Counted from the first letter of the stretch, positions 7,416-14,698 are shown. The stretch: DNA of 15,925 nucleotides from JBEKZQ01 sp049509675 (GCA_049509675.1 JBEKZQ010000094.1:1-15925); one strand, 5' to 3'. Program-made: numbers and translations. The notes: generated by a model from the letters alone, not told the origin.

Positions 7416-7447
7416 CACCTGCTCACCTGCTCCTCTGCTCACCTGCT
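7416..7447. repeat. Four 8-bp units overlapping the nuoJ 3' end
   Basis: The plus strand reads CACCTGCT, CACCTGCT, CCTCTGCT, CACCTGCT in direct tandem. Units overlap the stop codon and last codons of nuoJ, so the RAGEQRSR tail of NuoJ is encoded by repeat DNA. Confidence 0.8.
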
Positions 7448-8121
7448 CTCGCTTGGGCCACGATCACCGCCGCGCCCACCAGCGCGGCAAACAGCAAGGT
7501 GGCGGCCACTTCCACGGCCACCAGGTGCCGGCTGAACAATTCGGTGCCGAAGCGGGCCACGTGCGCGCCGGCCAGCACTCCGTTGGAGAGCGCTTCTTCG
7601 TCCGCCGGCCGATCTACCCTAGCCAACCCGGCCGAAATGGTCATCGTCAACACGCCCAGCAGGACGGCGCCCGTGGCGGCCGAAACCATCGGCTCCCAAC
7701 TGACGCGGTCGTAGGAGGAGTGGCCTTCCGGCTGGGCCAGCATCAACACGAACAAGAAGGTCACCAGGATCGCCCCGGCATAGATGACCAATGTCGCCAC
7801 GGCCAGGAACTCGGCCCCGGTGAGCAGGAACAAGCACGACGTGCCGGTCAAGGTCATGCCGAACCAGATGGCGCAATACACCGGGTTGCGGAACGTGACC
7901 GCACCGATGGCCGAGATCACGGTCACGCCGGCGAAGACATGGAACAAGCCGTCGGCCAGCCAGTCGCCCAGGCCGGGGAGGCGCGAGACCCACAGGCCCA
8001 GTCCGGCCGCGGCCAGGACCAGGCCGGCCCCGCGGCCGCGGGCCGTACCGCGCGGCAGCATCAACCACAGGCCGGCGGCCAGCAGCACGGTGGCGATCGG
8101 GATCACGTTTTGCGGGTTCAT
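7423..8121 (-). CDS. nuoJ: NADH-quinone oxidoreductase subunit J
   Basis: This membrane subunit of complex I is next to NuoK and NuoA in the complex. It has 232 residues, against about 165-200 usually. The conserved third helix is clear in AEFLAVATLVIYAGAILVTF (residues about 105-125), including the Tyr-Ala-Gly at the helix distortion seen in this family. The core starts near residue 60 (FHVFAGVTVISAIGAVTFRNPV). Two hydrophobic segments precede it (about 5-22 and 31-47), so the N-terminus is longer than in E. coli. A last helix (about 207-224) ends in a repeat-encoded tail. The ATG at 8121 has no Shine-Dalgarno, and TTTTCAG repeats begin eight bases upstream. Confidence 0.94.
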   Translation of the reverse strand: MNPQNVIPIATVLLAAGLWLMLPRGTARGRGAGLVLAAAGLGLWVSRLPGLGDWLADGLFHVFAGVTVISAIGAVTFRNPVYCAIWFGMTLTGTSCLFLLTGAEFLAVATLVIYAGAILVTFLFVLMLAQPEGHSSYDRVSWEPMVSAATGAVLLGVLTMTISAGLARVDRPADEEALSNGVLAGAHVARFGTELFSRHLVAVEVAATLLFAALVGAAVIVAQARAGEQRSR

Positions 8122-8129
8122 GGCGCGAG

Positions 8130-8157
8130 TTTTCAGTTTTCAGTTTTCAGGGTTCAG
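8130..8157. repeat. Four heptamers (TTTTCAG x3, GGTTCAG) upstream of nuoJ
   Basis: Direct tandem 7-bp units fill the bases just before the nuoJ start. In the mRNA they read CTGAAAA-type. The same unit recurs upstream of nuoG. Confidence 0.85.
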
Positions 8158-8212
8158 TAAGGACTTCGTTGGCCACGACAAACTCGAAGCCTTCCATTGT
8201 CATCGGCAAGCT

Positions 8213-8242
8213 CTAATCCCTAATCCCTATCCCCCTAATCCC
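8213..8242. repeat. Degenerate CCCTAAT heptamers overlapping the nuoI 3' end
   Basis: Units CCCTAAT, CCCTATC and CCCCTAAT are the inverted counterpart of the ATTAGGG array at 7311-7345. The nuoI stop codon (TAG) itself lies in one of the units. Confidence 0.8.
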
Positions 8243-8767
8243 TTCCCTCGCACGTTGCGACGGCATCGGCTCCGTATCCTTCGTCTGATCGTAGATGCTC
8301 AGCAGCTTTTCCTTGTCGAAGATCATTTCCTCGCGGCTCTTCCCTGACAGGTCGTACAAGCTCGTCAACTCGATCGCTTCGACCGGACAGGCCTCTTCGC
8401 ACATCCCGCAAAAGATACAGCGCAACTCGTCGATGTTGAAGACCTGCGGGTACTTTTCCCGATCGGGCCAGGGGCTGGGGGCCGCCACGATGTCGATGCA
8501 GTGGGCCGGGCAGGCGGTGGCGCAGAGGAAACAGGCCACGCACTTTACCCGCCCCTGTTGGTCCCGATTCAGCCGATGCACGCCGCGGTAGCCCAGCGGC
8601 TCGATCACCTCGTGCCGCTGCTCGGGCGATTGCACGGTCACCTTGCGGCTAAACAGGTGCCGCAACGTGGTCGTCAGCCCTTGCAGGAACAAGATCAGGT
8701 AACTCTTGCCCAACAGCCCCAGCCGGGGCGACTCGACCCATTGGATCTGCGGATCGTCCGGTTTCAT
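8213..8767 (-). CDS. nuoI: NADH-quinone oxidoreductase subunit I (two 4Fe-4S clusters)
   Basis: This peripheral ferredoxin-like subunit passes electrons from NuoG toward NuoB and quinone. It has 184 residues. Two CxxCxxCxxxCP motifs are complete: C76, C79, C82, C86 (CVACFLCATACP) and C117, C120, C123, C127 (CIFCGMCEEACP). The N-terminal segment GKSYLILFLQGLTTTLRHLF is the usual helix contacting the membrane arm. The ATG at 8767 shares one base with the nuoH stop (TGATG), typical of coupling. The extreme C-terminus, GIRGIGIRD, is translated from the ATTAGGG-type repeat. The upstream frame to 9391 lies inside nuoH and is not used. Confidence 0.96.
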   Translation of the reverse strand: MKPDDPQIQWVESPRLGLLGKSYLILFLQGLTTTLRHLFSRKVTVQSPEQRHEVIEPLGYRGVHRLNRDQQGRVKCVACFLCATACPAHCIDIVAAPSPWPDREKYPQVFNIDELRCIFCGMCEEACPVEAIELTSLYDLSGKSREEMIFDKEKLLSIYDQTKDTEPMPSQRAREGIRGIGIRD

Positions 8768-10011
8768 CAGAGCGAAATCTCCTCGGCCTCGAAGCTGGGC
8801 GAAATCGGGCCGCGGCGCGGGCGGTTGTCGGGGATCGCGGGCACCAGCAGCGCCGCCAGCAGCCAGGCAACCCCGAGCACGCACCAGCCGCACGCCACCA
8901 TGGCCGGCGACGCGGGCACGCCCAGCCGCGCCGCCAACTGCGGTCCGTATTCCAGCCACGCGGCCACAAAGACAACGTTCACCAACCCCACCGGCAGCAT
9001 CACCGTCCACGCCAGCGACATCAATTGATCGAAACGGAAACGAGGCCAGCTCCATCGGGCCAGCATGAAAAAGAAAATCACCGCCAGCACCTTGACCAGC
9101 AGCACGATGATCCGCACGATGGCCAGCGGCCAGGTCACCACGTCGCCGCCGGTCAGCCCCCAGAAATGCCATCCGCCCAGGAAGAGGATCACGATCAGGA
9201 AGGCGGCGGTGACCATGTGTACGTACTCCGCCACCAGGTACATCAACAGTTTGATGCCGAAATACTCGGTGTGGTAGCCGCCCACCAGTTCCTGTTCGGC
9301 CTCGGGCAAGTCGAACGGCAATCGGGCGGCCTCGGCGAAGGCCGCCACGCTGAAGACGACCAGGCCCAGCGGCTGGGCCAATGCGTTCCACACGCCGTCA
9401 TGCGCCTGTTGTTGGATGATCGCATCCAAACGCAGGGAGCCGGCGGAGAGCACCACGCCCAGGATCCCCAGGCCCAAGGGCAGCTCGTAGGAGATCAACT
9501 GGGCGCTGCTGCGCATGCCGCCCAGGAAACTGTATTTGTCGTTGCTGGCCCAGCCGCCCAGCACCACGCCGTAGACGGCGATGCTGCCCAGGGCGAAGAT
9601 GTAGACCACGCCCACGTCCATGCCCGGGGCCACCACCAGCGGAACCGGCTGCGCCAGTCCCCAACTGTTCGGCAGGGCTTCCGGCGGCAGCGTGCTGCCG
9701 AAGGGAATCACGGCGAACGCGGCCAGGGCCGTGGTGAACATCACGATCGGGGCCAGGAAGTACAGGGCCCGATCGACGTGGCCGGCGGTGAATTCCGCCT
9801 TGAACAAGAACTTCACGCCATCGGCCAGCGGTTGTCCCAGGCCAAACAGGCGGATGCGGGTCAGGGGCACGCCCACGCGGTTCGGCCCGATGCGGTCCTG
9901 GATCCACGCCGCCACCCAGCGCTCGGTCAGCACCAGGTAAGCCGCCGCGGTCATCAGGCCACCGATGATCAGGCCGATCTTGAGCAGGGTTTCGATTAGC
10001 AGAGGAAGCAT
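8767..10011 (-). CDS. nuoH: NADH-quinone oxidoreductase subunit H
   Basis: This membrane subunit forms much of the quinone chamber and links it to the proton pumps. It has 414 residues, longer than the approximately 325 of E. coli. Conserved segments are present: ERWVAAWIQDRIGPNRVG (30-47), GWASNDKYSFLGGMRSSAQL (about 153-172) and AEAARLPFDLPEAEQELVGG (about 226-245), the last carrying the acidic cluster near the quinone path. Extra length lies in a periplasmic-side loop (about 104-132) and a C-terminal region with one more hydrophobic helix (about 376-398). The ATG at 10011 is preceded within five bases by heptamer repeats and lacks a Shine-Dalgarno. Confidence 0.96.
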   Translation of the reverse strand: MLPLLIETLLKIGLIIGGLMTAAAYLVLTERWVAAWIQDRIGPNRVGVPLTRIRLFGLGQPLADGVKFLFKAEFTAGHVDRALYFLAPIVMFTTALAAFAVIPFGSTLPPEALPNSWGLAQPVPLVVAPGMDVGVVYIFALGSIAVYGVVLGGWASNDKYSFLGGMRSSAQLISYELPLGLGILGVVLSAGSLRLDAIIQQQAHDGVWNALAQPLGLVVFSVAAFAEAARLPFDLPEAEQELVGGYHTEYFGIKLLMYLVAEYVHMVTAAFLIVILFLGGWHFWGLTGGDVVTWPLAIVRIIVLLVKVLAVIFFFMLARWSWPRFRFDQLMSLAWTVMLPVGLVNVVFVAAWLEYGPQLAARLGVPASPAMVACGWCVLGVAWLLAALLVPAIPDNRPRRGPISPSFEAEEISL

Positions 10012-10015
10012 GGAG

Positions 10016-10057
10016 TTTTGAGATTTGAGATTTGAGATTTGAGATTTGAGATTTCAG
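10016..10057. repeat. Six heptamers (ATTTGAG type) upstream of nuoH
   Basis: TTTTGAG, four copies of ATTTGAG and ATTTCAG run in direct tandem and occupy most of the 62-bp nuoG-nuoH gap. The mRNA strand is CTCAAAT-type, A/T-rich and free of self-complementarity. Confidence 0.9.
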
Positions 10058-10073
10058 ATTGCCCCGGGAGGCG

Positions 10074-11702
10074 TCATGCGGCAGGTTCGCTGTCCGCATG
10101 GGCCAGTAGATTGATTTTCAAGTCGATTCCCACGTCCGGCACCGGGCCGGCCGCGGCAGAGAAATAAAGGATCTGGCGGGCCAACTCGTCCAACACGGCC
10201 CGCGCGTCGTAGAGCCCCTTGCGCTGCAGCAATTCCCAATACAATTCCCCTTCCGGATGCACGCCCCAAGGCGGCCGGACGGCCAACCGCGAGACTTGCA
10301 GGCGGTCGCCCCGATTGACGTAGGAGCCCTCCCGCTCGGCGAAGGCCGCGCCGGGAAGCTCGTACGTGGCCCGCTCCGAAAGCGGCGACGGAAACAGGTC
10401 CTGCACCACCAACAGCGGCACGGCTGCCAACCGCCCGGCGGTCGGCTCGTCGATCCAGTCCGACTGATAGCCGCCGGCGATCCACGCGCCGCGAATGTTG
10501 CTGCCGGGCAGGCCGGCCAGAAACTCCTCGAACGTCTGCAGGCGTTTGGCGAAGTGCGCCACGACTTCGGTCACGCCGCGGCGATTCGGGCATTTTTCCG
10601 CCGACACCACGAAGCCGGAAAACACCTGCTCCTGCCCCACCCTCGGCACCGGCCCCAGTGCCAACTCGGCCTGCGGATCGATATCACGCAGAAACTGGCA
10701 CAGCAGGAAGGCCTCTTCCGCCGTCAACATCGGCGACAGAACCCCGGCCAGCCGGCCCGCGCTGTGGAGTTTGTCTCGCAGTTCATCGACCAGCCCATCC
10801 CAGCCCAAGGCCACGCTCTGGCCGCCGTGGGGCCGGTGCCGCGGCTCGGCCAGCCGCCGCCGGTCGTGAACGTGATGATAGCCGTAGCGGCCCTCGTTGC
10901 AGATCCACCACTTGTTCACGTGCGGATTGTCGCGCGGTTTGAGCCGGTAGACCCGGTCCTGGTTCTCTTGCACCCAGATCGAACATCCGATCGCGCAACC
11001 GGTGCAGACCGCCTCGTGCGAACGGAGGAACCAGACGCGCTGTTGATACAGGAAATCCTTGTCGGCCAGGGCGCCCACGGGACACAGATCGACCACGTTG
11101 CCCGATAGATTGTTGTGCAAGGGGAAACCGGGCACGACGTCGATCTCGGCCCGCGCCCCGCGGCGAGTGACCATCAGTTCACCCGTGCCGCTGACGGTCT
11201 GACAGAAGCGGACGCAGCGGCTGCACATCACGCAGCGGTCGATGAACAACGTCACGTCGCCCAGGTCGCAGCGGCGGCTGGTCACCGGCAGCAGGTCGGC
11301 GCGGCGGGCGTCCTGGCCGTGCTGGAAATGATAGTCTTGCAGCAGGCATTCACCGGCCTTGTCGCAGATCGGGCAATCGATCGGATGCCGCAGCAAGAGG
11401 CCCTCCTCGACCATGGCCCGGGCCCGCCGCACCTTCTCGCTGTTGGTCACCACCACCATGCCGTCGCTGAGGAGCGTATTGCAGGCCGGCGCCAGCTTGG
11501 GCCCCAGGGAAACGGCGCCCGTCTTCGCATCGACGCGGCCCACTTCCACCAGGCACATGCGGCAACTGCCCACCACGGCCAGCCCCGGATGGTAACAGTA
11601 GAACGGGATCTGGATGCCCACAAGCGCGGCGGCCTCGATGGCGTTGACGCGCCTGCCCGCGGGAATCTCAAGTTCGCGTCCGTCGATGATGACTTTGGGC
11701 AT
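10074..11702 (-). CDS. nuoG: NADH-quinone oxidoreductase subunit G, short form with N7-type ligands
   Basis: This large Fe-S subunit of the NADH-oxidising arm has 542 residues. Ligands for the 2Fe-2S cluster are C36, C47, C50 and C74. The His-Cys3 4Fe-4S cluster has H106, C110, C113 and C119. The next 4Fe-4S has C157, C160, C163 and C207. A fourth set, C233, C236, C240 and C268 (CTGCAIGC...WWIC), matches the off-path N7 cluster known from E. coli and Thermus. The molybdopterin-oxidoreductase-like C-terminal half is much reduced: about 270 residues follow N7, against roughly 640 in E. coli (908 total). ATG 11702 begins MPKVIIDGRELEIPAG, the expected ferredoxin-fold start. Heptamer repeats lie nine bases upstream, with no Shine-Dalgarno. 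Confidence 0.94.
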   Translation of the reverse strand: MPKVIIDGRELEIPAGRRVNAIEAAALVGIQIPFYCYHPGLAVVGSCRMCLVEVGRVDAKTGAVSLGPKLAPACNTLLSDGMVVVTNSEKVRRARAMVEEGLLLRHPIDCPICDKAGECLLQDYHFQHGQDARRADLLPVTSRRCDLGDVTLFIDRCVMCSRCVRFCQTVSGTGELMVTRRGARAEIDVVPGFPLHNNLSGNVVDLCPVGALADKDFLYQQRVWFLRSHEAVCTGCAIGCSIWVQENQDRVYRLKPRDNPHVNKWWICNEGRYGYHHVHDRRRLAEPRHRPHGGQSVALGWDGLVDELRDKLHSAGRLAGVLSPMLTAEEAFLLCQFLRDIDPQAELALGPVPRVGQEQVFSGFVVSAEKCPNRRGVTEVVAHFAKRLQTFEEFLAGLPGSNIRGAWIAGGYQSDWIDEPTAGRLAAVPLLVVQDLFPSPLSERATYELPGAAFAEREGSYVNRGDRLQVSRLAVRPPWGVHPEGELYWELLQRKGLYDARAVLDELARQILYFSAAAGPVPDVGIDLKINLLAHADSEPAA

Positions 11703-11711
11703 GGAGAACAG

Positions 11712-11739
11712 TTTTCAGTGTTCAGTTTTCAGTGTTCAG
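11712..11739. repeat. Four alternating heptamers TTTTCAG/TGTTCAG upstream of nuoG
   Basis: Two exact copies of a 14-bp unit, each made of two related heptamers, end nine bases before the nuoG start. The rest of the gap (11740-11826) has a short mirror-symmetric GAGCGAAGCGAG and no gene that I can support. Confidence 0.85.
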
Positions 11740-11826
11740 TTGTGGGGCAGGTCGAGCGAAGCGAGCCTCACCATTCTTACAACCGGGCCCTTTTCGGCAA
11801 GGGTGGCGTTATTGACTTTCGTATTG

Positions 11827-12384
11827 CTAGGTTCCTTGCGAAACTATCGTTATACGGCCACCGATTTTGTCAGCCCAATGCTGCATGATGCGGGCTTTCT
11901 TGCGCATGAATTCCATGACGACGGGCATAGGTGGCCGCTGCCCACTTAAAAATCTGTCGCAGAACTCATCCCCTCTTGGGTCATCGGGGATCAAGTCGAT
12001 CCTTATGGCCACCATCTCGAACTCGTCAATCTTCTGCAAGTTTGCATAGAGATCTGTCAGGTAGCCGGCCGAGGCTGCCTCGACAACTTCATCCGCGATG
12101 ATCACCGAAATGGCGTCACAGCAAATCAGCTCGAACTGTGCGATCTGCGCATCCACGTACGTCAGGCCCTTCTTCGCGGGGGCCGGAAGTCGGCGGCTCA
12201 GGATACGTCCTGCCTCTTCCGCCGAGGCTCGTGCGGCTCGCTGTACCGCTCGCATGAGCGCATGACGATCGTGACCAAGGACGGCGAGCAACACGAGCGC
12301 GAAGGTGGCTGTATCCGGAGGCGCGAGTTTCTCCGGTGGCGAACGCTGAAGCAACGCTTTGGTCTCGGTATCAAGCCAATCCAT
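11827..12384 (-). CDS. Uncharacterised protein with L7/L12 C-domain-like region, between nuoF and nuoG
   Basis: I do not recognise this 185-residue soluble protein. Residues about 26-97 follow the pattern of the ribosomal protein L7/L12 C-terminal domain. They show a strand (TFALVLLAVLGHDR), a helix (HALMRAVQRA), a second helix of the type EEAGRILSRR, the turn LPAPAKKGLTYVDAQ where L12 has a proline-rich turn followed by an alanine-rich helix, and a last strand (AISVIIA). The remaining half (98-185) is mixed, with a charged C-terminal helix (MEFMRKKARIMQHWADKI). No signal peptide or membrane helix is visible. ATG 12384 has GAGG about ten bases upstream. The gene lies in the same direction as its nuo neighbours, but repeats separate it from both. 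A role in assembly or regulation of the NADH module is possible but unproven. Confidence 0.8.
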   Translation of the reverse strand: MDWLDTETKALLQRSPPEKLAPPDTATFALVLLAVLGHDRHALMRAVQRAARASAEEAGRILSRRLPAPAKKGLTYVDAQIAQFELICCDAISVIIADEVVEAASAGYLTDLYANLQKIDEFEMVAIRIDLIPDDPRGDEFCDRFLSGQRPPMPVVMEFMRKKARIMQHWADKIGGRITIVSQGT

Positions 12385-12432
12385 TATCGAAGCCCCCCTC
12401 TATTTCGGCTCACCAACAAACCCATCACGGAC

Positions 12433-12526
12433 TCACGCAAAGGCGCCAAGCCGCAAAGACGCAAAATACGAAACTATGGAATGGAAACCGACTTCCTTTG
12501 CTTGGCGCCTTTGCGCCTTTGCGTGA
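12433..12526. repeat. Inverted repeat of the TCACGCAAAGGCGC type in the nuoF downstream gap
   Basis: The left arm TCACGCAAAGGCGCCAAG (12433-12450) is matched by the complement of the right arm (12501-12526), which has one extra AAAGGCGC unit. The 50-base centre is AT-richer. The arrangement would fold into a hairpin and looks like a small dispersed element. It takes up most of the 229-bp gap between nuoF and the unrecognised gene. Confidence 0.8.
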
Positions 12527-12613
12527 TCCATCATTCTCGTATCACTTTCCTTCACGACGTCGCCCCAAGTTCTTATCGCTTGCTCTCGTCTTCCGTCTCC
12601 GAAAGGCGGCACC

Positions 12614-13990
12614 TTAGTGCGCCACATTCGTATTGGGCAGGGCGAACTTCAGCCCCCAGGCCTCGATCGGCTCGGTCACCAGCGCCGTTGCCGGGCTGGT
12701 GGCCTTGATATAGTCCTCCAACTCGCCGCGAAACTTGCGGATGGTGGTCTTGATCGGCCAGGCGGCTCCGTCGGCCAGGCCGCAGATCGTGCTGCCGGGG
12801 ATAATGCCGATCGAGTCGGCAATCTCCAGCAACAGGTCCAGGTCCTTGAGGCGGCCGCGTCCGTTGCGGATGCGGTCGAGCATCATCATCGTCCAGTGCG
12901 TGCCCTCGCGGCAGGGCGTACACTGGCCGCAGCTTTCGTGGGCGAAGAAGCGGCAGCTATTATAAAGGAATTCCAACATCGGGTAAGTGTCGTCCAACAC
13001 GATCAGGCAGGCCGTGCCCAGACCCAGGCAGCCGGCCTTCGCCGGTCCGGCAAAGTCCAAGGGCAAGTCCAACTCGGAGTCGGTCATCACGCCGGTGCTC
13101 AGTCCGCCGGGGACGACCGCTTTGGCTTTTCGGCCTTTCCACACCCCGCGGCCGAACTCTTCGATCGCCTGCCGGCAGGGAATACCCAGCGGGCCCTCGT
13201 AGCAGCCGGGCCGGTTGACGTGCCCGCTCAAGCCGTAGAGTTTGGGCCCGAAACTACCCGGATCGCCGGGATCTTTGGGATTGGGCGGGGTGCCGAGGGA
13301 GCGGAACCAGTCGACGCCGCGGTCGACGATGTGCGTGACGCAGGCCAGGGTCTCGACGTTGTTGACCACGGTGGGCTTGCGAAACAGGCCCTCCACGGCC
13401 GGGAAGGGCGGCTTGATCCGCGGCCAGGCCCGGCGGCCCTCCAGGCTCTCGATCAGCCCGGTCTCTTCGCCGCACACGTAGGCCCCCGCCCCGCGATGGA
13501 TATACACGTCCAGGGAGAAGTCGGAGCCCAAAACGTGTCGGCCCAAATAGCCTGCCGCGTAGGCCTCCTCGATTGCCGACTGCATCCGCTGCAGCGCGCG
13601 GAAATACTCGTAACGCAAATAGACATAAGCGGTGCTCGCCCGCGTGGCGTAGCAACTCAGGATGATGCCCTCAAGCACCTGGTGCGGATCGACTTCCATC
13701 TGCACCCGATTGACGAAGGTGCCCGGCTCGCTCTCGTCGGCGTTGACGCAGAAGTAGATGGGCCCGGGATGGTTCTCGGGCAGGAACGACCATTTCAGGC
13801 CGGTGGGGAAGCCGGCTCCGCCCCGGCCGCGCAGCCCGCTGGACTTGACCATCTGCACCAGGTCCTTCGGGCTGATTTCCTTCAGGGCCTTGCGCAGGGC
13901 GCGGTAGCCGCCGCCGGCCTCATAAACGGCCCGCTGGTGGCTGTTCTCCTTGCCGATGTTCTTCAGCAAAACGGGTTCGCAGGCGGCCAA
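12614..13990 (-). CDS. nuoF: NADH-quinone oxidoreductase subunit F (NADH/FMN-binding)
   Basis: This subunit oxidises NADH with FMN and passes electrons to a 4Fe-4S cluster. It has 458 residues, a normal length. Motifs in order: FMN-binding GLRGRGGAGFPTGLKW (52-67), NADH-binding NADESEPGT (83-91), the flavin-contacting GAGAYVCGEETGL (167-179), and the N3 cluster ligands C354, C357, C360 (SCGQCTPCREGT) and C403. The start is TTG at 13990: an in-frame TGA lies three codons upstream, and the next Met (47) would remove conserved sequence. The TTG has no Shine-Dalgarno, so initiation may depend on the upstream nuoE reading. The last residues, ALPNTNVAH, are unremarkable. Confidence 0.95.
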   Translation of the reverse strand: MAACEPVLLKNIGKENSHQRAVYEAGGGYRALRKALKEISPKDLVQMVKSSGLRGRGGAGFPTGLKWSFLPENHPGPIYFCVNADESEPGTFVNRVQMEVDPHQVLEGIILSCYATRASTAYVYLRYEYFRALQRMQSAIEEAYAAGYLGRHVLGSDFSLDVYIHRGAGAYVCGEETGLIESLEGRRAWPRIKPPFPAVEGLFRKPTVVNNVETLACVTHIVDRGVDWFRSLGTPPNPKDPGDPGSFGPKLYGLSGHVNRPGCYEGPLGIPCRQAIEEFGRGVWKGRKAKAVVPGGLSTGVMTDSELDLPLDFAGPAKAGCLGLGTACLIVLDDTYPMLEFLYNSCRFFAHESCGQCTPCREGTHWTMMMLDRIRNGRGRLKDLDLLLEIADSIGIIPGSTICGLADGAAWPIKTTIRKFRGELEDYIKATSPATALVTEPIEAWGLKFALPNTNVAH

Positions 13991-14036
13991 GATTGTTCAA
14001 AAGCCGGTTGAGGTTTTCAGGTCTGCATCGTTGTTG

Positions 14037-14525
14037 TTATTCTGTCCTTAGCGACTGCACAAATTCGTCGATCTTCGCGCGCGTCAGGTTCTTATACACC
14101 ACGCCGCCGGCGAGCATGGCGGGGGCCACGTCGCATAGCCCCAGGCACTCGCCGAATTCCAGCGTCACGCGGCCGTCGGCCGTGGTCTGGCCCGGGCGAA
14201 TCGACAGCCGCTCGGCCAGATACTCCAGCATCTCCTCGCCGCCGCAGGCCGCACAACTGATCGAGCGGCATACCCAGACCCGCAGCCGCCCCTGGGGCCG
14301 GTCCTGGGGGAAGAATTCATAAAACGACAAGGTATCCTGAACCTGGGCCGGCGACAGATCGAGCAACTCGGCGATTTCCACGACCGCCTGCCGCGGCACG
14401 TAGCCCAGGCGGTGGTTGACCGCGTGCAGGGCCGGCAACACGACCGCTTGCCGCGTCGGATAGCGGGGGAAGCACGCACGGATCTCCGCCCGCAGGTCCT
14501 CGTTCAGCAGTGTTTCGCTGCTCAT
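14037..14525 (-). CDS. nuoE: NADH-quinone oxidoreductase subunit E (2Fe-2S)
   Basis: This thioredoxin-fold 2Fe-2S subunit is the partner of NuoF in the NADH module. From ATG 14525 the protein has 162 residues, the usual length. Cluster ligands are C86 and C91 (VCRSISC) and C127 and C131 (GECLGLCDVAP). The N-terminal helical region contains the family pattern LPALHAVNHRLGYVP (30-44). The frame stays open to an ATG at 14651, which would add 42 charged, low-complexity residues and run through the putative promoter, so the shorter form was chosen. It is the first gene of the nuo block, and 46 bases separate it from nuoF. Confidence 0.94.
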   Translation of the reverse strand: MSSETLLNEDLRAEIRACFPRYPTRQAVVLPALHAVNHRLGYVPRQAVVEIAELLDLSPAQVQDTLSFYEFFPQDRPQGRLRVWVCRSISCAACGGEEMLEYLAERLSIRPGQTTADGRVTLEFGECLGLCDVAPAMLAGGVVYKNLTRAKIDEFVQSLRTE

Positions 14526-14588
14526 CCTGGTCAACGTTTCACCTTGGCTCAAACTGTAGACAGTCAACGGCCTTAGCGGCGTTTCCGT

Positions 14589-14594
14589 ATTATA
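14589..14594 (-). promoter_or_regulatory. Putative -10 box (TATAAT) for the nuo operon
   Basis: The minus strand has a perfect TATAAT, 64 bases before the nuoE start. No good -35 hexamer lies 16-18 bases upstream, so this is a weak call. Confidence 0.35.
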
Positions 14595-14607
14595 GGCCCT
14601 CGTGTCG

Positions 14608-14622
14608 GCGCGCCTAGCGCGC
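14608..14622. promoter_or_regulatory. Inverted repeat GCGCGC-CTA-GCGCGC between divergent promoters
   Basis: A perfect 6-bp inverted repeat with a 3-bp centre lies between the putative nuo -10 and the putative cstA -35, a location suited to a shared operator. Chance is plausible in GC-rich DNA. Confidence 0.3.
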
Positions 14623-14627
14623 TCGGA

Positions 14628-14656
14628 TTGTTCCCGGTCGCCGGCTGCCATATATT
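14628..14656 (+). promoter_or_regulatory. Putative sigma-70-type promoter for cstA
   Basis: TTGTTC (14628-14633) and TATATT (14651-14656) are separated by exactly 17 bases, followed by about 40 bases to the GTG start at 14699. The AT-rich -10 stands out in the surrounding GC-rich sequence. Confidence 0.45.
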
Positions 14657-14698
14657 CTAGTTATCGAGCAACCACGCAACCGACGCGCGAGGGAAACC

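Noticed and set aside
11743..11775. Possible dispersed element with GAGCGAAGCGAG
   Set aside because: It is mirror-symmetric rather than self-complementary, and only one copy is present in the window, so nothing can be shown.
12617..14011. Long plus-strand open frame (464 codons) opposite nuoF
   Set aside because: Exactly antisense to a well-conserved gene, low-complexity composition, no recognisable motif.
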